Assembly (NCBI GenBank): GCA_024691065.1
Contig: JAILOA010000235.1
Span: forward strand, 1-6,734
Direction of reading: 5' to 3'
Length of the DNA stretch: 6,734 bases
DNA from: Lachnospiraceae bacterium
GTDB taxonomy: Bacteria; Bacillota; Clostridia; Lachnospirales; Lachnospiraceae
Made by a program: the position numbers and the translations under genes. Under the pieces are notes generated by a model. It did no database searches and was not told where the DNA came from. It saw nothing but the letters and a program-made list of their open reading frames with translations. Below are positions 1 through 5,181 of this stretch, piece after piece. How positions within the stretch are numbered: the stretch's first letter is position 1; every line of letters begins with the position of its first letter.

Positions 1-1
1 T

Positions 2-865
2 ATTACGGTGGCAATTACATACGATGAAGAGCCGGATTTATTTGCAGATGTGTATAATAATGCACCGGATGAGTATGCTATGCGACTTGGCGAAAGTTTT
101 GATATAAAGCAGGATATCGATGACGACGATGACATTGATACAGTAACCGGATATACCGAAGAAGATTATGAATCAGGCGCAATTAATAAGATACATTTTA
201 TTATAAATGATAAAGAAATCACCAAGAAGGTGGATGGATATTCCGCTGATATGTATCTGTTCCACAAGGACGATAAAACCTTTGTTTATCTTGATTTACT
301 TGTAGATAATGATTATCACAATTTATATGTTTACAAGCTTTCAGACAATGGAGTTCAGCAGGTGATGAAGGATGGAATGTACGGTTTCAGAAAATCACTT
401 GAATATAAGGATGAATTTCCGAAAGAGTATTTGGAAATGGAATATTCTAATTCATATTATCCTGCTACAGACCCTGATGAATTTTATTTGATGGGCACAT
501 TCCATATGCTTTCAACTGCCGACGGATATGCAAAATTTGGGGTCGGAGCAAACGGAAAGCCAGAGATGAAAGACAAATACTTTACATTGAAGAATTTTGT
601 GGAAGCAGAACCATTCATAGATGTAAAGACCGACGTGGATTGTAAGGAGGTAGATCCTGAAACCCTCGAGGAAACCGGCGACGCAGTCCTCGCAAAAGGG
701 GCAAAATTCATCCCTGTAATGACCGACGGCGAGACCGTCGTAATCGTCAAAGATAATAACGAAAAATGTTACAAACTGGACGTAAAATCCGAAGGAAGAT
801 ACGCCACCCAAGTAAACGGGAAGGATATCAATGAGCTGTTTGAAAATATGATGTTCGCGGGCTAA
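2..865 (+). CDS. C-terminal part of a DUF3298-type lipoprotein paralogue (5' truncated by window edge)
   Basis: Open frame from the window edge to TAA at 863-865 (287 residues visible). A GTG at 8 could be read as a start but is almost certainly internal: residues from the first visible Ile onward align gap-free with residues 301 onward of the lipoprotein at 5182. About 85 of the first 130 aligned residues are identical by eye. Shared landmarks are YDEEPD, YNNAPD, a DDDDDIDT acidic patch, INKIHF, KEITKK, HKDDKTF, KDGMYGFR, TDPDEFYL, NGKPE and CKE. The last ~70 residues (from about VDPETLEETG) contain a beta-rich looking segment and end in NGKDINELFENMMFAG; an SH3-like fold is possible but unproven. 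By analogy the missing front should carry a signal peptide, acidic linker and DUF3298 region, placing the protein on the cell surface. Substrate or partner is unknown. Codon use changes near 656 (see findings). It converges on the large minus-strand gene. Confidence 0.85.
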   Translation: MTVAITYDEEPDLFADVYNNAPDEYAMRLGESFDIKQDIDDDDDIDTVTGYTEEDYESGAINKIHFIINDKEITKKVDGYSADMYLFHKDDKTFVYLDLLVDNDYHNLYVYKLSDNGVQQVMKDGMYGFRKSLEYKDEFPKEYLEMEYSNSYYPATDPDEFYLMGTFHMLSTADGYAKFGVGANGKPEMKDKYFTLKNFVEAEPFIDVKTDVDCKEVDPETLEETGDAVLAKGAKFIPVMTDGETVVIVKDNNEKCYKLDVKSEGRYATQVNGKDINELFENMMFAG

Positions 866-868
866 ATC

Positions 869-893
869 GGAAAAAATGCAAAGCATTTTTTCC
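869..893. terminator. Perfect 11-bp inverted repeat just after the stop, possible weak bidirectional terminator
   Basis: GGAAAAAATGC and GCATTTTTTCC pair perfectly around an AAA loop, starting 4 nt after the stop of the upstream gene. The A6/T6 blocks give a T-rich 3' arm on either strand, so it could end transcription both ways. The GC core is small (TGC/GCA plus the outer GG/CC), so it would be weak, and the real terminator for the plus strand is more likely the hairpin at 984-1010. Confidence 0.4.
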
Positions 894-990
894 TTTGGGA
901 GAATCACCAATATAAGTCTATAAAGCATGAAGATAACGAGTGATTCTCCTGAATCCCTTTAAGTATCGTGATTTTATCCTTTGGGAGAAT
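891..990 (+). repeat. Direct 14-nt repeat TCCTTTGGGAGAAT (two copies)
   Basis: Identical copies lie at 891-904 and 977-990, 86 bp apart. Each leads into an inverted repeat built on GGAGAAT. The arrangement suggests that a terminator-like block was duplicated in the 154-bp convergent gap and the first copy then diverged. Confidence 0.6.
898..949. repeat. 10-bp inverted repeat with 32-nt loop between convergent genes
   Basis: GGAGAATCAC (898-907) is the exact reverse complement of GTGATTCTCC (940-949). The loop is AT-rich and no T-tract follows on the plus strand. The stem shares GGAGAAT/ATTCTCC with the terminator at 984-1006, so the arms of the two structures could also pair with each other. 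It may be a decayed or duplicated terminator or an RNA 3' end structure. Confidence 0.4.
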
Positions 991-1010
991 TGCTTCGCAA
1001 TTCTCCTTTT
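984..1010 (+). terminator. Rho-independent terminator
   Basis: GGAGAATTGC (984-993) pairs perfectly with GCAATTCTCC (997-1006) around a TTC loop, followed directly by TTTT then CTCTG. This is the best terminator in the gap and reads correctly for the upstream plus-strand gene. On the minus strand the same hairpin lies 14 nt past the stop of the large gene but lacks a following T-tract, so it would serve that gene less well. Confidence 0.7.
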
Positions 1011-1019
1011 CTCTGTAGG

Positions 1020-4000
1020 TTACCTTCCACCCATTCCATTTCCCTGAACCGGCTTCTGGACGCGATTCGACCCCGGCTTCTGCCCCTGAACCTTAGCTGC
1101 CCTGGCTTTATTGGCCACCGCCTTAGCTTTATTTGCTTCCACCCTTGCGCTAGCCTTCGCCCACTTATCATCAGGAATCATAGTACCAAAAATACTTTTG
1201 ATTACCCTTAAACTCTTAACCTTTGCATATGCATTTTTAGGTTTATAATATTTGTCAGGATTACTGGAAGCTTTAAATGCATTCTTAAATGCACGGGTTT
1301 TTATTAGTTGCTTCCTGACACTCTCAAGACTCATAGGCTTGTGATTATTAGGATTAACAAGAAGTCCCTCATTAATGTAATACACCTTAGCAGTCATCAA
1401 ATAGCTAAGATCATTAAAATATTGATCATAAGAATGATAGACCGTCTTATTATCTGTAAGTCTGTTATTGGCAATATTGGCCTTGTCCAGGAACTTCTGA
1501 ATCTCAGCTTCCTGCTTAAGCTTCGCAGCATCAGGTAAATTAGTGATTTCAAATTCACCCGGCTTTGCCCCCTGCTGCACCTTAACATCCTTAAATATAG
1601 ACGAATCCAAAATGCTGTTCATTACAGCCTTTGTAGACTCGGGATCATTTCTAAATGCCTTAGTAAATTTATTAATATTTTCCTGAACATAGTGTTCCAA
1701 AGGAAATAAATATTCAACCTGTGAATCCACCAAAAGTTCCGAAAACGGCTTGTCCGGGTTCTGTTTGGTTAACTTATCCATCAATTGTAAATCAAGCTGG
1801 AATGCTAAAGAGTTTGCCAGCAAATCCTTATAAACATTGGTATCTGCTGTTGCCTCGTTGGCCGCCTGCGAAACATTTTTCAGCATTTCACTATAGTGAT
1901 TCATAAGTGATTTCATAATACCGTAGCGCTGTCTTCTGTGCATCTTATAATCCTCGTAATTCGCTACATTTGGAAGTTCCTTTTTGGCAAGCTCAGTCAC
2001 CTCATCCTTCAGCTGTTCCATTTCCTGCCAATTATCGAAGCCAATATGAGCCAAATTTCCCATTTTACTGAATAGTTCGCCCCTGGCAAATTTCGGGTCC
2101 TTAAAATCAATATTCTTGGATTGTTCATTCATCATTTCGTCGTATTTCTTGAATCCATCATATATAGTCTTTGCCAGCCATTTTTTGTCATCTGCATTGA
2201 ATCGCTTCATTTTTTGAATTACGGTATCAAACATCTTGCGTTTTTCATCCTGTATAAGAGAAGGATCCGTAACTTCATCAAAGCTGTAACCTGCATTCAT
2301 TAAGGCAAATGTAGCGACAGATATACCTGCCGACCTTTCTGCGGTAAAAGGCGTGCCGGTGAGATCTTCAAATTTATAATCTCCCCAAAATACTTTTTTG
2401 TTATCCTTAGTGGCATGACTAAATTTTTGAATGTTTTTATTTTCGTATTTTTTAGCCGTCTCCTTGTATTTATCAAGCTGGGCATTCCTAGCATCATCCA
2501 GAGTCATCGTATGCATCATCAGGTTGCGCCTCAATTTACCTACAGCATCAACTCTGCTTCTCGCATAATTAGAATTGATATCAGTCTTATTTTCAAGATA
2601 TTTCAATGCAAGATTTGATACTTCATTGATTTTATTATTATATTCATTAATGGCTGAAATGCTGATATTTCCTTTCATATCAGCCAATTGGTTTGCATAT
2701 TTATAAAGGCTGTTAAGGGAATTTTTCATTTCCTTAAAATTAGGACCTGAAGTATATCTGTTAACAGACGCAATGTCCGAAACCATTTTTTTGATAAATG
2801 CAGCGTTCTGTTTTAGGCCTGCTTTGTCAAAAGACTTAATACTGCAGGCATCTAAGTCATTTTTGAAATATTTTTTAATGATAGTATCATTGATGAGATT
2901 TCGGGATTTACCTAAAGTGTTTTCTATAGCTATTTTCGATCTGCTGTTTATTTTCTCTGCTTCGTTAGGGAGCGCTACATTTTTAAACTGCAATAAACCT
3001 TCGGATCTCGAAGCCTTTATGTTTCTTATATTTTTAATAAGCTCGGACCGGTTTTTGGATGCCATGATATCCTTAAAAACCTGTGAGTTCTTAATCTCTT
3101 TACCATAAAGCTGTTTCAGGGTATCAATTCCATCAGGTTTAGCAATAATACATGACAAGTCATTCGTAGTATATGTTGAAATAGAGGCCCTGTAATTAGC
3201 ACATGCAATTTGTATTTCAGGAGTGTTTTCCAATTCATTTACTAAATTAGGATACCTATCTTCCAGAACAGGCGGAGTATTCTCATTTATTCCCAAATTT
3301 TTAAAACTATCATAAATGAATTTATTTGATTGTTCTATTATATTTTGGTTACGATTGACACTTGTAGCGGCGGCATAATCATAGAGAAGAATATTTAAAA
3401 CAGCATCTTCTTTTTCTTCTTTTCCAAGCTCAAAGAATTTATTGTTATCAATGAGCGATTTCTTGGTTTTATTGGAATCACGAACATATTTAATCTGATT
3501 CGTATATGAATCGGTATTAGTAACCAACACTTTCTCAAAAGATTTGATATTTCTTCTGAAACCGTTTATTTTAGGGTTTTTCTGCAAATTATCCCAAAAG
3601 AAGTATAATTTATGATTATATGTTAGTTCTACCGGGGTTTCGTTTTCCAAAGCAGAAAGATTGTTTGAATGCATATTGGCAAAATCGCCGACTGCATTCA
3701 ATAAATGATTTACCTTGGTTTTGTCCCCGTTTTTATAAGCCTCTATAGCTTCAATGGCCTTCTTCTTGCCATCAATCATAACAGGAACAAATTTTTCGGA
3801 ACGATTATCACCCATGGCAATATTTTCAATCAGATAATCACTGTTCAATTTATAATTGTCAGTATCAGAGGCATCATTAGAGCTGGAAGATGTCAATTTT
3901 TCATGCATTTTTTTTGAATCAAGACATGCTCCGAGAACCAGAGCTGTAACAATTTCATCATCCAATTCTTCCGGCACATCTATAGTAATGTTATTATATT

Positions 4001-4517
4001 CGGACTTTTCATTTTCTTTATTTGAGCATCTATCCGGAACTTTTCCCTTAGGACCATATATGCCAATAAAAATATCAGATGAATTGTTGTATGAATTCTG
4101 ATTTTTATCCAAATCTTCCACAAATTTCTTATTATAACGATCTAGTTTCTCTTCCGGAGACAAATTTATTTTGATAAATGGATTATTGGACAGCCCCGGA
4201 ATAAAAATGTTACCCTTACCCAAAAGCCCCCCGTTCATATATGCTTTATATAATTCCGGAGTAACTACTTTAGGCATTTTAACAACGATTTTTGGCTTCG
4301 CCGCCCCGGAATTATTGGTTTTTATATCAGAATTTGTATTATCATTTGAGTTTCCGATGTTTATATTTGTGTTATCAATGTTGTTGGTAGAATTTTCAAT
4401 ATTGATATTTGTGTTTTCGATGTTATTATTTGAGTTTTCAATGTTTATATCTGTGTTATCTATGTTGTTATTGTCGCTTGAACTGCTTCTTCTGTCATTC
4501 TCATCATATTCCTTCAT
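1020..4517 (-). CDS. Large hypothetical protein, 1165 aa, unknown function
   Basis: I do not recognise this protein. The start is set at ATG 4517 (MKEYDEN) because GGAGG at 4526-4530 lies 8 nt upstream; the in-frame ATG at 4532 overlaps that Shine-Dalgarno and would add 5 residues. There is no signal peptide or membrane segment, so a cytoplasmic location is inferred. Visible layout: a Ser/Asn-rich start; residues about 16-57 are six seven-residue repeats of the form xxNIxN(S/T); a short basic/Pro stretch (KPKIVVKMPKVVTP); then roughly 1000 residues rich in Lys, Asn, Glu and Asp that read as mainly alpha-helical, with no catalytic motif I can name; and a final 50 residues with 12 Lys/Arg, 3 acidic residues and 10 Ala, ending QGNGMGGR. 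All five Cys lie in the N-terminal half. GC content runs from about 23% near the start (4321-4440) to about 56% at the end (1021-1140). It is transcribed alone, divergent from the lipoprotein and convergent with its paralogue. A structural, scaffold or effector-like role is possible but unsupported. Confidence 0.88.
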   Translation of the reverse strand: MKEYDENDRRSSSSDNNNIDNTDINIENSNNNIENTNINIENSTNNIDNTNINIGNSNDNTNSDIKTNNSGAAKPKIVVKMPKVVTPELYKAYMNGGLLGKGNIFIPGLSNNPFIKINLSPEEKLDRYNKKFVEDLDKNQNSYNNSSDIFIGIYGPKGKVPDRCSNKENEKSEYNNITIDVPEELDDEIVTALVLGACLDSKKMHEKLTSSSSNDASDTDNYKLNSDYLIENIAMGDNRSEKFVPVMIDGKKKAIEAIEAYKNGDKTKVNHLLNAVGDFANMHSNNLSALENETPVELTYNHKLYFFWDNLQKNPKINGFRRNIKSFEKVLVTNTDSYTNQIKYVRDSNKTKKSLIDNNKFFELGKEEKEDAVLNILLYDYAAATSVNRNQNIIEQSNKFIYDSFKNLGINENTPPVLEDRYPNLVNELENTPEIQIACANYRASISTYTTNDLSCIIAKPDGIDTLKQLYGKEIKNSQVFKDIMASKNRSELIKNIRNIKASRSEGLLQFKNVALPNEAEKINSRSKIAIENTLGKSRNLINDTIIKKYFKNDLDACSIKSFDKAGLKQNAAFIKKMVSDIASVNRYTSGPNFKEMKNSLNSLYKYANQLADMKGNISISAINEYNNKINEVSNLALKYLENKTDINSNYARSRVDAVGKLRRNLMMHTMTLDDARNAQLDKYKETAKKYENKNIQKFSHATKDNKKVFWGDYKFEDLTGTPFTAERSAGISVATFALMNAGYSFDEVTDPSLIQDEKRKMFDTVIQKMKRFNADDKKWLAKTIYDGFKKYDEMMNEQSKNIDFKDPKFARGELFSKMGNLAHIGFDNWQEMEQLKDEVTELAKKELPNVANYEDYKMHRRQRYGIMKSLMNHYSEMLKNVSQAANEATADTNVYKDLLANSLAFQLDLQLMDKLTKQNPDKPFSELLVDSQVEYLFPLEHYVQENINKFTKAFRNDPESTKAVMNSILDSSIFKDVKVQQGAKPGEFEITNLPDAAKLKQEAEIQKFLDKANIANNRLTDNKTVYHSYDQYFNDLSYLMTAKVYYINEGLLVNPNNHKPMSLESVRKQLIKTRAFKNAFKASSNPDKYYKPKNAYAKVKSLRVIKSIFGTMIPDDKWAKASARVEANKAKAVANKARAAKVQGQKPGSNRVQKPVQGNGMGGR
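4347..4472 (-). repeat. In-frame 42-bp minisatellite (3 units; 21-bp half-units)
   Basis: Three 42-bp units (4472-4431, 4430-4389, 4388-4347) encode NNNIDNTDINIENS, NNNIENTNINIENS and TNNIDNTNINIGNS. Each divides into two seven-residue halves with NI at positions 3-4 and N(S/T) at 6-7. A degenerate continuation (NDNTNSDIKTNNS) follows. The period is a multiple of three, so copy-number change would keep the reading frame and only alter the length of the Asn-rich segment. Confidence 0.85.
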
Positions 4518-4525
4518 CTTAAAAT

Positions 4526-4530
4526 CCTCC
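4526..4530 (-). promoter_or_regulatory. Shine-Dalgarno GGAGG deciding the start of the large gene
   Basis: On the minus strand GGAGG is followed by 8 nt and then ATG (4517-4515). The alternative upstream ATG (4532) forms part of ATGGAGG and has no ribosome site of its own, so the downstream ATG is preferred. Confidence 0.8.
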
Positions 4531-4567
4531 ATTATGTTTATTTGTGATTACATTAAAAATACGATTA

Positions 4568-4640
4568 ATTATATGTTACCAATTTTACAATTAAAATGTA
4601 TTAAAAACAAGTATTTTAGTCCGAATATCTGGTAAAACAA
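4568..4640 (-). promoter_or_regulatory. Candidate promoters for the large minus-strand gene
   Basis: Three sigma-A-like candidates can be read on the minus strand: TTGTTT (4640-4635), 16-nt spacer, TAAAAT (4618-4613); TTGTTT (4610-4605), 17-nt spacer, TAAAAT (4587-4582); and a perfect TATAAT (4573-4568) with only a poor -35, TTTTAA. AT-rich DNA gives such matches by chance, so none is secure. The last would give a leader of about 45 nt. Confidence 0.35.
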
Positions 4641-4670
4641 GCAATTTTAACGCTTGCATTATCATTATAA

Positions 4671-4730
4671 TTTACATTGCGTTACAAATGTGTAACAGTA
4701 ATGTGACAGTAATATGAAGCTAATATGAAC
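4671..4730 (+). promoter_or_regulatory. PhoP-box-like phased direct repeats
   Basis: TTTACA (4671), GTTACA (4681), GTAACA (4692) and GTGACA (4703) follow one another at 10-11 nt steps, then weaker ATGAAG (4714) and ATGAAC (4725) continue the 11-nt phase. In Bacillus subtilis PhoP sites are known as TT(A/C/T)ACA-like hexamers spaced by about 5 nt, and PhoB boxes also have an 11-bp period. The match here is in pattern and phasing; binding by a PhoP/OmpR-family regulator is an inference. The repeats read towards the lipoprotein gene and end 22 nt before its candidate -35. Confidence 0.5.
4681..4696. promoter_or_regulatory. Inverted repeat GTTACA-N4-TGTAAC
   Basis: A 6-4-6 dyad embedded in the phased repeat run. 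It may be a chance by-product of adjacent GTTACA and GTAACA hexamers, or a separate operator for a dimeric repressor. Confidence 0.35.
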
Positions 4731-4750
4731 AATATTAAATCTTTAATATT
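4731..4750. promoter_or_regulatory. 20-bp palindrome, candidate operator
   Basis: AATATTAAA (4731-4739) is the exact reverse complement of TTTAATATT (4742-4750), separated by TC. It lies between the phased hexamers and the candidate -35 of the plus gene, where a dimeric regulator would act. It is entirely A/T outside the centre, so chance is not excluded. Confidence 0.4.
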
Positions 4751-4752
4751 TG

Positions 4753-4781
4753 TTGCAATTCCCGAGAGAGTGTAATAATAT
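4753..4781 (+). promoter_or_regulatory. Candidate sigma-A promoter for the lipoprotein gene
   Basis: TTGCAA (4753-4758, 4/6 to consensus), a 17-nt spacer, then TAATAT (4776-4781, 4/6). Start of transcription would fall near 4788, giving a leader of about 390 nt that contains the whole tandem array. Alternative -10-like TAATAT at 4744-4749 lies within the palindrome, 12 nt after the last hexamer, and could be used with an activator in place of a -35. Confidence 0.4.
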
Positions 4782-4787
4782 TTAAGC

Positions 4788-4898
4788 GAAGAGAAGCTGA
4801 GCCGGACAATATATATTTAAAATGTATCGAGTAAGGCGAGGCTGTGTATAAGAACTTTAAAACCCCGGCTTGAAACGATTTTAAATACTAACTTTAAA
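4788..4898 (+). other. Presumed first part of long 5' leader, no known riboswitch seen
   Basis: No open frame and no riboswitch class I recognise. AGCCGG (4800-4805) could pair with CCGGCT (4865-4870) across a 59-nt loop, and two loosely similar blocks (about 4787-4821 and 4828-4862) both end in TTTAAAA. The last 24 nt (4875-4898) look like a degenerate unit of the following array. Confidence 0.25.
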
Positions 4899-5131
4899 AC
4901 AGAATTCAAACCAGACTAAAACAGAATTCAAACCAGACTAAAACAGAATTTAAGTTATAACTAAAAACAGAATTCAAGTTATAACTAAAAACAGAATTCA
5001 AACCAGACTAAAACAGGATTTAAGTCATAACTAAAAACAGAATTCAAACCAGACTCAAAACAGAATTCAAGTTATAACTAAAAACAGAATTCAAGCCATA
5101 ACTAAAAACAGAATTCAAAACATAACTAAAA
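4899..5131 (+). repeat. Ten-copy tandem array of 22-24 bp units, two unit types
   Basis: Units begin at 4899, 4921, 4943, 4967, 4991, 5013, 5037, 5060, 5084 and 5108, each starting ACAGAATT (one ACAGGATT). Type A (22-23 bp; units 1, 2, 5, 7) continues CAAACCAGACTAAA. Type B (24 bp; units 3, 4, 6, 8, 9, 10) continues with variants of AAGTTATAACTAAAA. The order is A A B B A B A B B B, and A-B-B recurs (units 2-4 and 7-9), which suggests block duplication. Most units carry the palindrome GAATTC, and the standard B units also carry GTTATAAC. Each unit has a TAA in CTAAA, so the array is non-coding. A broken eleventh start (ACAGAAAG) follows at 5132. It ends about 50 nt before the lipoprotein start. 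Confidence 0.93.
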
Positions 5132-5168
5132 ACAGAAAGTTCACACTCAACAGGAAATTATCACAAGA

Positions 5169-5173
5169 AAGGA
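5169..5173 (+). promoter_or_regulatory. Shine-Dalgarno AAGGA deciding the lipoprotein start
   Basis: AAGGA is followed by 8 nt and then ATG at 5182. The in-frame ATG at 5173 begins on the last base of this site and has no room for a ribosome site, so 5182 is chosen. Using 5173 would add only MKK. Confidence 0.65.
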
Positions 5174-5181
5174 TGAAAAAG

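Noticed and set aside
8..865. Complete gene starting at GTG 8
   Set aside because: The frame is open to the window edge and the first residues align to the interior of the downstream paralogue, so this is a truncated view of a longer gene.
512..928. Minus-strand ORF of about 138 codons opposite the upstream lipoprotein gene
   Set aside because: Its composition is that of a shadow frame, it crosses two of the inverted repeats, and the plus frame is confirmed by its paralogue.
4171..4635. Plus-strand hydrophobic ORF of about 154 codons
   Set aside because: It is antisense to the Asn/Ile-rich repeat of the large gene, and its Phe/Leu/Ile richness is the complement of AAT/ATA-rich codons. It has no ribosome site and runs across the promoter region.
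4788..4898. Known riboswitch or T-box in the leader
   Set aside because: No conserved core of a class I know is present, and only a weak 6-bp long-range pairing is seen.
4899..5131. CRISPR array
   Set aside because: Units are contiguous with no unique spacers, too short, of two variable types, and no cas genes are nearby.
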